In this document: piece by piece, positions 1-6,368 of the stretch
How the letters are laid out: every line of letters begins with the position of its first letter
How positions within the stretch are numbered: position 1 is the first letter of the stretch
Origin: Parachlamydiaceae bacterium
Lineage (GTDB): Bacteria; Chlamydiota; Chlamydiia; Chlamydiales; Parachlamydiaceae
DNA: 16,457 nucleotides
Reading direction: 5' to 3'
Assembly (NCBI GenBank): GCA_013815395.1
Contig: JACDGH010000025.1
Location: 1 to 16,457, forward strand
Notes under the pieces: generated by a model
Databases searched by the model: none
What the model was told of the DNA's origin: nothing
The model's input: only the letters and a program-made list of their open reading frames with translations
Translations under genes and position numbers: made by a program

Positions 1-149
1 AGATCAATGTCAAAACCTACATATTGTCCCTGTTCATCAAGGCTAACGTAGGGAGCATAGGCACTAGTTGTGCCTATGACCAAATCACTGGACCACAGAT
101 TGCTGGCCAGAAAGAAGCTTAAAAGAAGGCCTGAAAATATTTTAAACAT
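1..149 (-). CDS. Periplasmic amino-acid ABC-transporter binding protein, partial (ArtJ/GlnH-like)
   Basis: Only the first 49 codons are in the window; the gene runs off the left edge. The ATG at 149 has a CAGGAG ribosome site about 5 nt upstream. The protein opens with a Sec signal peptide (MFKIFSGLLLSFFLASNLWS), followed by LVIGTTSAYAPYVSLDEQG and then VGFDIDL. The 'GT.a.yaPy...d..G...GfDiDl' pattern is the N-terminus of the family-3 solute-binding proteins that deliver amino acids to ABC importers. Chlamydial ArtJ (arginine binding) has the same opening, so ArtJ is the best guess, but the ligand cannot be read from 49 residues. A 22-bp palindrome sits about 42 nt upstream of the start and may be its operator. 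Confidence 0.8.
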   Translation of the reverse strand, partial: MFKIFSGLLLSFFLASNLWSSDLVIGTTSAYAPYVSLDEQGQYVGFDID

Positions 150-190
150 TTTTTCTCCTGTATATGTTCTTGAAATCTTGTTTTTAGATT

Positions 191-212
191 TTTTGCATTT
201 GTCTATGCAAAA
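191..212. promoter_or_regulatory. Palindrome upstream of the binding-protein gene, possible operator
   Basis: TTTTGCAT (191-198), six-base spacer, ATGCAAAA (205-212): a perfect 8-bp inverted repeat 42 nt upstream of the start at 149. ArgR boxes in chlamydiae have the form TnTGAAT-4-ATTCAnA; this site differs in both half-sites and in spacing, so an ArgR assignment is not supported. It could be an operator for another repressor or a chance AT-rich palindrome. Confidence 0.3.
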
Positions 213-370
213 GTGCTTCCTTGTAAGAAGATAGGCGCAAAAAAAAGTAAAAATCGAGCTACAATTTATTTAAGCGCATTTTAAAATTAAAAATGACGCT
301 AGATAATTAATAGGCATCGCTATTGCGTATAAAGTGGTATTAGGGAATAGGCCGGGGAAAAAAATTAGGA

Positions 371-541
371 ATGATGAAGACAATGATGATTGGAAAGAGC
401 GATGGAAACGAAAGAATTGTTTTGAGGTTGGAAATTATTTGGTATCAAGCATTTAAGCTTGGGTTTTATTTTAAAAATAAAAAGATTCACATTAACCTCA
501 CTTCAAAAGTTATTAAGGAGTTGCTGAAACTGAACTATTAA
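371..541 (+). CDS. Doubtful 56-aa micro-ORF in the 150-687 gap
   Basis: The 540-bp AT-rich gap between the binding-protein gene and 688 holds no recognisable gene. Its one open stretch is this 56-codon frame. It starts ATGATG, with AGGA just ahead (5 nt before the second ATG), and encodes a basic peptide rich in Ile, Leu and Lys with the segment VLRLEIIWYQAFKLGFYF. No signal peptide or family is recognised. A small stem (CAAGC 446-450 / GCTTG 457-461) followed by T-rich DNA lies inside it. A frame this long arises by chance in AT-rich DNA, so it may be a gene remnant or nothing. The rest of the gap shows only AT-rich sequence, possible promoters for both flanking genes, and the palindrome at 191-212. 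Confidence 0.18.
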   Translation: MMKTMMIGKSDGNERIVLRLEIIWYQAFKLGFYFKNKKIHINLTSKVIKELLKLNY

Positions 542-687
542 GATATCATACTAGATTTCTCTTTTTAAAGCAATTTTTTTTCAGGTAATTTTCAGGAAAT
601 ATAATTTGTAATCAATCAATTTGTTCTGGTAGATATAGTAATGCAATAACTGTGATTGCCATAAAAAATCTATGAATCGGAGGTAAT

Positions 688-1287
688 ATGTACGCGTTAA
701 AATTGGCTATGATTGGGTGTTTAACATTATTATCAGCATTTGCCATTGCTGAAGTGCGTGAGGGAGTGATTGATGAATTTTTTCCAAGCGAGGTGACTTT
801 TGAATATGAGGGAAAACCACTTAGACTGCAAATGACTGGTGAATCAATTCGCAAAAAATTTTTTGTAAATGTTTACAGTGTGGCGCATTATTTGCAAGAA
901 GGGCCCTTTGATTCGGGAGTAAGTAAATTTCAGGCCATTTTAAATGATGATAAAGCCAAGCAACTTACTTTTAAATGGCTGCGCACGGTCGAAGTAGCAA
1001 AAGTTAGAGACGGCTATGATGAATCTTTTAAAAAAATATTGTCACAATCCGAATATGCTCAACTTAAAAATGAAATCACTCAGTTTTTAAGTTATTATAA
1101 CGTCGAAGTCAGAAAAGGGGATGAGCATATTTTGCGATGGTTACCAAGGGGCAATATTGAAGTCATCATTAAAGGGAATCAGGTTGGAAATATAATTAAC
1201 CCTGCATTTGCCAAAGCTTTATGGTCGATATGGCTTGGAGATAAAACAGTGGTAGACCGAGAAAAATTAGTTTCATTATTACAATAA
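688..1287 (+). CDS. Secreted chalcone-isomerase-like protein
   Basis: A 199-aa protein of the bacterial chalcone-isomerase-like family. The ATG at 688 follows GGAGG with a 4-nt gap. Residues 1-22 form a Sec signal peptide ending AFAIA, so the product is probably periplasmic. The conserved family core is visible: FPSEVTFEYEGKPLRLQMTG at about 33-52, then the strand RKKFFVNVYSVAHYL. The C-terminal helix has FAKALWSIWLGDK at about 174-186, then a short leucine-rich end. Full length for the family. Plant chalcone isomerase closes flavonoid rings, but bacterial members have no flavonoid pathway around them and some bind fatty acids or haem; the ligand here is unknown. It is transcribed alone and faces a strong hairpin at 1293-1334. 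Confidence 0.85.
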   Translation: MYALKLAMIGCLTLLSAFAIAEVREGVIDEFFPSEVTFEYEGKPLRLQMTGESIRKKFFVNVYSVAHYLQEGPFDSGVSKFQAILNDDKAKQLTFKWLRTVEVAKVRDGYDESFKKILSQSEYAQLKNEITQFLSYYNVEVRKGDEHILRWLPRGNIEVIIKGNQVGNIINPAFAKALWSIWLGDKTVVDREKLVSLLQ

Positions 1288-1292
1288 AGTTT

Positions 1293-1334
1293 TAAGAAAG
1301 CTGGCATAACTTAAGCTATGCCAGCTGATTCTTA
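1293..1334. terminator. Hairpin between convergent genes, probable bidirectional terminator
   Basis: AGCTGGCATA (1299-1308) and TATGCCAGCT (1317-1326) form a perfect 10-bp stem with an 8-nt loop. Flanking TAAGAA (1293-1298) and TTCTTA (1329-1334) can extend it past a 2-nt bulge. It lies between the ends of the + gene at 1287 and the - gene at 1332, whose stop codon is in the outer arm. The following tracts are only moderately T-rich on either strand, so termination is likely but not textbook. Confidence 0.65.
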
Positions 1335-1670
1335 TCTTGGAGGATGAGCATTTTGCTCATAGGTGTTGTTAAATTCAGCATCACCTGGAAATGCTTGAGC
1401 ATTAGATTGTGGCCCATAAGGGTATTGAGGATAGGCAGCCGCGCCGCCATAACCAGAACCAGACCCATACGCACCTCCATAACCCGATCCATATCTGTAG
1501 CCGTTATTTATATTCCGATCTTGATAATCCGATCTATAGTCACCCCCGCGATCTTCGCCGCGTGTAATCATCTTTGATTCTTGGGTATCCTCTGCATATG
1601 AGCCTGTAGAAGAGCAGACTAAAAAAGCAAAAAATAAAGCATTTTTATTTAAAGATATAAATTTAAACAT
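1332..1670 (-). CDS. Small secreted Gly/Tyr-rich protein
   Basis: A 112-aa protein of unknown function. The frame could open at an ATG at 1676, but that codon touches the GGGGGG ribosome site; the ATG at 1670 is 6 nt from it and is preferred. Residues 1-26 are a Sec signal peptide (basic start, ALFFAFLVCSSTGSYA). The mature part has an acidic/basic stretch (about 27-55: RGEDRGGDYRSDYQDR), then Gly-Tyr repeats (GYRYGSGYGGAYGSGSGYGG, about 58-77), then a Tyr/Pro segment (YPQYPYGPQ). Such low-complexity Gly/Tyr sequence suggests a flexible surface, matrix or adhesive protein. The Tyr/Pro tail resembles that of the protein at 2478-3107. It has its own good promoter (1712-1740). Confidence 0.75.
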   Translation of the reverse strand: MFKFISLNKNALFFAFLVCSSTGSYAEDTQESKMITRGEDRGGDYRSDYQDRNINNGYRYGSGYGGAYGSGSGYGGAAAYPQYPYGPQSNAQAFPGDAEFNNTYEQNAHPPR

Positions 1671-1711
1671 GTGCATCCCCCCTTTATTGTAATTAATCTA
1701 TGTTCAATATC

Positions 1712-1740
1712 ATTATAAAAAAACAAAGATTAAATTACAA
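1712..1740 (-). promoter_or_regulatory. Sigma-70/66-type promoter for the Gly/Tyr-rich protein
   Basis: On the minus strand, TTGTAA (1740-1735), a 17-nt spacer that is mostly T, and a perfect TATAAT (1717-1712). Predicted start is near 1705, giving a leader of about 35 nt that contains the GGGGGG ribosome site for the ATG at 1670. Confidence 0.6.
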
Positions 1741-1751
1741 ACTATGTATTT

Positions 1752-2231
1752 TTAAGGGTTTTCTGAGTAGGTGGATTGACTAATCAGCTGCCAAAAAAAT
1801 TGATGGTGCTTGTGTTTTTTGCGTTGCCATATGCTGATGCGATGGTCGTTGATAGGTAAATCACCTGTGGCTGTAAAGTCGTAGGAAATGATTCGTATGT
1901 CCTCATCTTGAGATTCGAAAACATTAGTTATCGTAAACCCAGTGATTGATAAATTTTTAAGGATTGATAATTCTGAATCATAATTGCGCATTCCCTGCAG
2001 ATTTCCTCCAAGGAACATAGGGGAAATTAAGTCAGCCAATTTATCATGATCCTTGCTTTGTACTAAATTCCATAGATCATGCTCCAGAGAATTTCCAGAA
2101 AGTCTAGAATCAGTGTCAAATCGGTGTTCACTATGGTTAGCTGCTAAGGGAAGCGAGGTAAATGACCCTAAAGCTATTATAGTAGTGAGGGCAAGTTTAT
2201 GAAATGAAAATAATGATTTAAAATATTGCAT
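1752..2231 (-). CDS. Secreted NTF2-like (DUF4440-type) protein
   Basis: A 159-aa protein. The ATG at 2231 is preceded by AGGAAG at normal spacing. Residues 1-31 form a signal peptide (basic start, LALTTIIALGSFTSLPLAA), so the product is exported. The mature part reads like a small NTF2-like alpha/beta fold: helix LWNLVQSKDHDKLADLIS (about 53-70), 'SPMF' loop, then strands ILKNLSITGFTITNVFES, IRIISYDFTATGDL, HRISIWQRK and FFWQLISQSTY. That is the order seen in SnoaL/DUF4440-type proteins that bind small ligands in a cone-shaped pocket. No catalytic residues can be assigned. It sits among other exported proteins on the same strand, separated from 2478-3107 by 370 nt counted from that gene's end to this start region. 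Confidence 0.7.
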   Translation of the reverse strand: MQYFKSLFSFHKLALTTIIALGSFTSLPLAANHSEHRFDTDSRLSGNSLEHDLWNLVQSKDHDKLADLISPMFLGGNLQGMRNYDSELSILKNLSITGFTITNVFESQDEDIRIISYDFTATGDLPINDHRISIWQRKKHKHHQFFWQLISQSTYSENP

Positions 2232-2368
2232 AATCTTCCTATTGATGGGGTTGTATTTAAAAAAGACATATAATCAGCAATAGGTATAAACTATAATTTA
2301 AACATTTTTAACTCAAGAATTTTTTGCTTCTTGGGGACAATTCCGGCAGAGGAGAAATTAAAAGTCAT

Positions 2369-2418
2369 TTCGTCCTACTTTTATACGTTTTTATCTAAAA
2401 CGTATAAGAGCAGGAAGA
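2369..2418. repeat. Inverted repeat in the 2232-2477 gap, possible reduced copy of the window's palindromic repeat
   Basis: CCTACTTTTATACGTTTT (2374-2391) pairs with AAAACGTATAAGAGCAGG (2397-2414) over 18 positions with one mismatch and one G-T pair, around a 5-nt loop. The stem core TATACGTTTTAGA resembles the outer arms of the large palindrome at 9845-10190 and of the copy at 16395. Downstream GTGGCC and TACGAAA words recur in the same order in the right arm at 10126-10138. It may also act as a terminator for the gene ending at 2478, although no T-tract follows. The rest of the 246-bp gap shows nothing else recognisable. Confidence 0.5.
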
Positions 2419-2477
2419 AGTGGGGTGGCCGCATAGTTACGAAAATATCCATCGCTTATCTAATTCGTAAGGAATGA

Positions 2478-3107
2478 TTAATATCGAGAATAAAAGCGTT
2501 GATCACATTCTTGTTCCATTGGTGAGGGGCCGTATGGGCCATAAGATGGACGAGAATAAGGTGAAGGATATTGAGGTGCGGATTCGCAAGGGCCATAAGA
2601 TGCGTAAACACCTGGCTCGGGGGATTGACACCCCATAGGTGGCTGACCGTACGGAATAGCCTGGCTCATTCCTATAGCCTGATTCCGCACACTTTGAATT
2701 CTATTTAATGTATTAGAAAGTTGCCCTGCGGTGTCAATGCTAGCATAAGAACTATAATAAGAACCCCCAAAGATATTGGGAAGTAGACTATGTTCTGCAC
2801 TTTCTGCTTGCCTGATTCCTGATCCATTAAAAAATGTATCAAGCGGTCTAATTCTACCACTGAGTGGTGATTGAGAAAGCAGGCAATTAATTCCTGAAGC
2901 TTGTCGTTGCAAGCTATCTACAGCTTCTGCAGCGCTATAATTTTTAGAGCTGGATAACGCGCTAATACAAAAACCAAAAAATGAACTGTTTGAGGTAGCA
3001 GCATCGCACCATTCAGTGCGGCGTGCAGAGCTTAACTGATTGATTGTGTCATCACAGTTTCTAATAAAAGTATTTAAAGCAGGGGCCATAGAAGATATAG
3101 AATTCAT
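2478..3107 (-). CDS. Unknown protein with seven cysteines and a Pro/Tyr-rich tail
   Basis: A 209-aa protein I do not recognise. The frame is open to 3272, but the ATG at 3107 has GAGG 6 nt upstream and a promoter at 3130-3157, so the 55-codon extension is probably not translated. No signal peptide is evident. The N-terminal two thirds are Ser/Ala-rich and helical, with Cys at 18, 34, 47 and 75. Residues about 151-209 are low-complexity Pro/Tyr/Gly/Ser (PQYPSPYSRPSYGPYGPSP) with Cys at 160, 174 and 201. The tail recalls the protein at 1332-1670. Cysteine content and lack of a Sec signal fit a disulfide-linked surface component or a type III secreted effector, but both are inferences. Confidence 0.6.
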   Translation of the reverse strand: MNSISSMAPALNTFIRNCDDTINQLSSARRTEWCDAATSNSSFFGFCISALSSSKNYSAAEAVDSLQRQASGINCLLSQSPLSGRIRPLDTFFNGSGIRQAESAEHSLLPNIFGGSYYSSYASIDTAGQLSNTLNRIQSVRNQAIGMSQAIPYGQPPMGCQSPEPGVYASYGPCESAPQYPSPYSRPSYGPYGPSPMEQECDQRFYSRY

Positions 3108-3129
3108 TGTAAACCTCATAATTATTTTT

Positions 3130-3157
3130 GTTATATTGCCTTGAAAGCAAACCGCAA
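3130..3157 (-). promoter_or_regulatory. Promoter for the 2478-3107 gene
   Basis: On the minus strand, TTGCGG (3157-3152), 16-nt spacer, TATAAC (3135-3130). Transcription would start near 3123, just ahead of GAGG and the ATG at 3107. This supports the shorter reading of that gene over the frame open to 3272. Confidence 0.45.
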
Positions 3158-3265
3158 TGCGATTTGGTGTGCAATTTTGATCATATGGTTTAAATATGGA
3201 TTTCTTCTGTAAATTAGAAATTAATTTTGTGTAAAGAATCTGCAAAGAGAGTTTTTTTGTCGTTT

Positions 3266-4492
3266 TTACCACCCAATTTGAAGGCCAGCAAATGTATTAT
3301 ATGTGGAAGCCTTATTCCAAACTTGGCCTGCAATTTCCACATAGAGGCGTAGATTTTTTTCTAAATGTAAGCTTAGATTAAAGGCTCCATCAAAACTATC
3401 GCGTGAAAGATGTATGCCTGTGATAGAAAAAGAATCTCCAAAGTCGACGAAGTGTTCGCGTATGTGGTTGTCATAGGAAGTGCATCGATGTTGCCAGGCA
3501 GCATCTGCAGTTATTGAAATTTTCGAGAATAATTCAGTGCTGAAGTGAATACCTAAACGACCGCTAAAGGATACATGCGACCTGCCGGCTATATTTACAT
3601 TGAATAAAGAATCCTTAGTTGTTTCATGAACATTATGGTACCGAAAATAACCCGTCTCTAGTCCTAGAAAAGGTTGAAATAGATAGGTATTAATGCATCC
3701 ATAAATAGGCATATCGTGACCCGCTTCGAAGTAGGCAATGCCTTGGTAAAGTTGTGGATGGCCTTCATGTTTTAAATGATTTTTGTCGATATCGATTGAA
3801 CGTTTAATGGTATAACGGCCATATCCTACAACAAGGTCACCTAAAAAATAATAATCGGCAGGTCTTAAAAGTGAATACATCCCAGCTAAATAGGTTTCAT
3901 TGTTGCCCTTTGCTCCGAGCTGATAATTAACTTTATCATGTTCATAAGAACCGGCAAAACCAAGAGTCCAACATGGATTCATAGAAGTTTGAATTCCCAG
4001 GCTGAAGTCATAACCTTTCCAATGAAATTTCTCAAAACAATCGTTCGTATTGATGTTAGCTTGGTTATAACCAATATCTCCCCACGCGCCTATTCTCGGG
4101 GTGTTGATGTAGCCGCAGCGATCTTTGGGATCGACAACCGCTATTTTTCGCAAAGGGTCGTAGAGTCGTCGAAGAAATTTGCGAGTATTAAGTTCTGCCA
4201 TTTGAAAAAGATGAGTATATGGCAATGCTGCAATTTGATTAAGGGAGATCTGTTGGGTGAATGGATCAAGTAGTAATAGTTCCTGTAATATGAGAAGTTG
4301 TTGGGGTGTGGTGGTTTTGATGTTTTCTATCTGACCAAGAATTGCTTCTTCATTCAAGGAAGCGGGTGTAATTAATGCAAAGGGACTGAGCTGTTTTGCA
4401 AAATTAAAGGATGCGCATTCAATGCTTGATGAAAAATAGATTAATGAGAGTCCTAAAATAATGTTCAAAGATGGGAAGTTAAATATTCGCAT
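3266..4492 (-). CDS. Short autotransporter-type outer-membrane protein
   Basis: A 408-aa protein. The ATG at 4492 has GAGG 9 nt upstream; a TTG at 4507 in the same frame is less likely. Residues 1-27 are a signal peptide (IILGLSLIYFSSSIECA). Residues about 28-130 are a short helical region with QQLLILQELLLLDPFTQQ and FLRRLYDPLR, like the segment before autotransporter barrels. From about 135 (GAWGDIGYNQANI) to the end it reads as an autotransporter beta-barrel of about 275 residues: alternating strands such as DFSLGIQTSM, WTLGFAGSYEHD and YYFLGDLVVGYGRYTI, ending FAGLQIGW with the terminal aromatic used for BAM insertion. The passenger is very small, so this may act as a barrel or porin-like antigen, not as a classical secreted adhesin. 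Confidence 0.8.
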   Translation of the reverse strand: MRIFNFPSLNIILGLSLIYFSSSIECASFNFAKQLSPFALITPASLNEEAILGQIENIKTTTPQQLLILQELLLLDPFTQQISLNQIAALPYTHLFQMAELNTRKFLRRLYDPLRKIAVVDPKDRCGYINTPRIGAWGDIGYNQANINTNDCFEKFHWKGYDFSLGIQTSMNPCWTLGFAGSYEHDKVNYQLGAKGNNETYLAGMYSLLRPADYYFLGDLVVGYGRYTIKRSIDIDKNHLKHEGHPQLYQGIAYFEAGHDMPIYGCINTYLFQPFLGLETGYFRYHNVHETTKDSLFNVNIAGRSHVSFSGRLGIHFSTELFSKISITADAAWQHRCTSYDNHIREHFVDFGDSFSITGIHLSRDSFDGAFNLSLHLEKNLRLYVEIAGQVWNKASTYNTFAGLQIGW

Positions 4493-4606
4493 ATCGGATG
4501 ACCTCAATTAATCACAGGTAAGAAAGAAAATTTACATTCAATAAATTTAGAACATTAACAAATTTTGTATATATGATCTAAGAAAAAATTTGAATAATCT
4601 AATATA

Positions 4607-4627
4607 TTTTAGGTAAAAGACCTAAAA
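4607..4627. promoter_or_regulatory. Palindrome in a divergent intergenic region
   Basis: TTTTAGGT (4607-4614), AAAAG, ACCTAAAA (4620-4627): a perfect 8-bp inverted repeat, extendable by AT pairs with one bulged A. It lies between the divergent genes starting at 4492 (-) and 4753 (+), suited to an operator acting on one or both. Confidence 0.35.
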
Positions 4628-4632
4628 ATATT

Positions 4633-4653
4633 ATCACGCCCTTTGCCCGTGAT
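4633..4653. promoter_or_regulatory. Second palindrome in the same divergent region
   Basis: ATCACG (4633-4638), nine-base spacer, CGTGAT (4648-4653), only 5 bp from the palindrome at 4607-4627. It is locally GC-rich in an otherwise very AT-rich gap. A possible promoter for the + gene (TTGATA at 4675-4680, AT-rich -10 near 4698-4706) lies just downstream, so binding here could affect it. Confidence 0.35.
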
Positions 4654-4752
4654 GATTGAAGAGTAAGTGAGATTTTGATAAAGTAAAATTTTTATTTAAA
4701 TATTAAAAATTTTAAAAACATCACGCTTTCTCTCAAAATTAAAAGGCTTAAC

Positions 4753-5700
4753 ATGAACCCTTCTTCAGAAGTAAATTGGGTTATTACCAAAATGCACATT
4801 TGTGCTTCAGAACAAGCCTCGTTTGCTAATTGGCAAGCAGAATTTCATCAGGCAATTGTCGTTTTTCCGGGCTTTAAAAGTTTAGAAATTTTATCTCCTT
4901 CAAGTGCAGATCTATGTGAATGGGGAATTGTTGAACGCTTTACAGAGGCGAAACAATTGACACTTTGGCGTGGCTCTAAAGAACGAATATATTTGTTTGA
5001 TCAAGTAGGATTAATCCTTGAAAAGCAAAATCTTTCAGCTATGAGAGAAGTGCCTTTTGATATGAATTATCAAAAGTCAGGAGTGACCGAAGTTTTTGTT
5101 ACAGAAGTGAATCCGGAAAAGGAAGATGCCTATCGACAATGGATGAGTAAAATTCATCAAGCAGAAGCTAAATTTCCAGGATTTCGTGGAATATATGTGC
5201 AATCGCCGAGCCTGGGACAAGGCCAAAAATGGATGACGCTACTTCAATTTGATACGAAAGAGAATTTAGATAATTGGCTTTCCTCAGAAGAACGTAAAAA
5301 GGTCTTAAACGAATCTAAATCGATGATATCGGCAGTGGAGAATCATCGCATGCTATCACCATTTGCAGGGTGGTTTTCCTCAATTTCAGGATCGAGTGGG
5401 GTGAAGGCGGTAGCAATCTGGAAACAAGGCATGATAGTGCTTTTAGTATTATTTCCTATTGTCATGCTGGAAATGAAGTTCTTGTCGCCATTTACCGCTA
5501 GTTTTAATCCTTCTGTTGCTATGTTTATTGGCAATGTGATTAGTGTGGGATTGGTCACATGGCCAATGGTTCCTATTGTTATACGCCTATTAGATTGGTG
5601 GCTCGTGCCTGATTCTAATATGTATTGGCAAATAAATGTGGCGGGAACATTATTAATGCTTTTTTTATATATTATTGAAATTGCAGTATTTTGGTTTTAA
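4753..5700 (+). CDS. Membrane-anchored protein with two antibiotic-biosynthesis-monooxygenase (ABM) domains
   Basis: A 315-aa protein. The ATG at 4753 follows AAAAGG with a 6-nt gap. It holds two tandem ABM-type ferredoxin-like domains. The first is about residues 7-95 (ANWQAEFHQAIVVFPGFKSLEIL). The second is about 108-200 (YRQWMSKIHQAEAKFPGFRGIYV), and each has the helix-then-'FPGF' signature. Residues about 223-315 hold three hydrophobic segments (MIVLLVLFPIVML, AMFIGNVISVGLVTWPMVPI, VAGTLLMLFLYIIEIAVFWF), so the soluble domains are tethered to the inner membrane. This matches the COG3224 architecture. ABM domains act on quinones, haem or polyketides in characterised proteins, but the substrate here is unknown. 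Transcribed alone, 107 nt ahead of bioY. Confidence 0.8.
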   Translation: MNPSSEVNWVITKMHICASEQASFANWQAEFHQAIVVFPGFKSLEILSPSSADLCEWGIVERFTEAKQLTLWRGSKERIYLFDQVGLILEKQNLSAMREVPFDMNYQKSGVTEVFVTEVNPEKEDAYRQWMSKIHQAEAKFPGFRGIYVQSPSLGQGQKWMTLLQFDTKENLDNWLSSEERKKVLNESKSMISAVENHRMLSPFAGWFSSISGSSGVKAVAIWKQGMIVLLVLFPIVMLEMKFLSPFTASFNPSVAMFIGNVISVGLVTWPMVPIVIRLLDWWLVPDSNMYWQINVAGTLLMLFLYIIEIAVFWF

Positions 5701-5807
5701 ATAGCCATGAGGGTTAGAATTGAACCCCAGCATCCCTGGCTTGCATCTTATTTATTGCTCATGATAGAGTACTAGTTTAAATTATACCACTTAGGAAGGG
5801 ATTACTT

Positions 5808-6368
5808 ATGCTATTTTCCGGATCTACTATTAAGGCTCCTACACTTTCTGAGAGTCGTTGGATGCTACTCACGCAAGTAGCGTTATGCTCATTATTGATC
5901 GCTTTATGTGCGCAAATACGCATTGCATTGCCTTTTACACCCGTCCCGATCACTTTTCAAACATTGGCTGTGCTCATCGTAGGAGGCATGTTGGGAAGTC
6001 GCAATGGTGCTTTATGTGTGGTATTATACCTTGCCGAAGCGCTCTTGGGGTTGCCGGTATTATCAGGCGGTCGCTCGGATCCCTTTTTCTTGCTTAGTCC
6101 AGTTGGGGGCTATCTTGTTGGTTATGTTATTCAAGCTTATCTTGCAGGTTGGTTTGTAGAAAGAAGAAAAGTATTAGGAAGACCGGTTATGTATTTGGGC
6201 TTAGGATTGGCCTGTACTATTCAAATGTCTTGCGGGGCATATTGGTTAGCGTTTTTTGTGGGTGCAAGACATGTATGGGCACTAGGTATTGCTCCATTTA
6301 TAGTGGGAGAACTTTTTAAAATCGCCTTGGCTGGAATGTTTTTCAAACGCTATGTTCGCCATTGCTAA
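5808..6368 (+). CDS. bioY: Biotin transporter BioY
   Basis: A 186-aa integral membrane protein, the substrate-binding (S) component for biotin uptake. The ATG at 5808 follows AGGAAGGG with a 7-nt gap. The BioY signature is clear: ALCAQIRIALPFTPVPITFQ near residues 32-51, with TLAVLIVGGMLG next, then LLGLPVLSGGRSDPFFLLSP and GGYLVGY. About six membrane helices are predicted by eye, and the length is normal. No energy-coupling ATPase or EcfT gene is adjacent, so it either works alone or shares a module elsewhere. Chlamydia BioY is known to take up biotin in this solitary form. The stop overlaps the start of glpD by 7 nt, so the two are co-transcribed. No BirA operator is seen upstream. Confidence 0.95.
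   Translation: MLFSGSTIKAPTLSESRWMLLTQVALCSLLIALCAQIRIALPFTPVPITFQTLAVLIVGGMLGSRNGALCVVLYLAEALLGLPVLSGGRSDPFFLLSPVGGYLVGYVIQAYLAGWFVERRKVLGRPVMYLGLGLACTIQMSCGAYWLAFFVGARHVWALGIAPFIVGELFKIALAGMFFKRYVRHC

Noticed and set aside
191..212. ArgR box upstream of the ArtJ-like gene
   Set aside because: The palindrome differs from the ARG-box in both half-sites and has a 6-nt, not 4-nt, centre; kept only as a generic operator candidate.
3108..3272. N-terminal 55-codon extension of the 2478-3107 gene, overlapping the autotransporter stop
   Set aside because: The extension has no ribosome site at its start, is unlike the rest of the protein, and contains a good promoter and an ideal GAGG for the ATG at 3107.
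5711..5727. Possible terminator after the ABM protein (GGGTT/AACCC)
   Set aside because: Only 5 bp of stem with a 7-nt loop and no T-tract.
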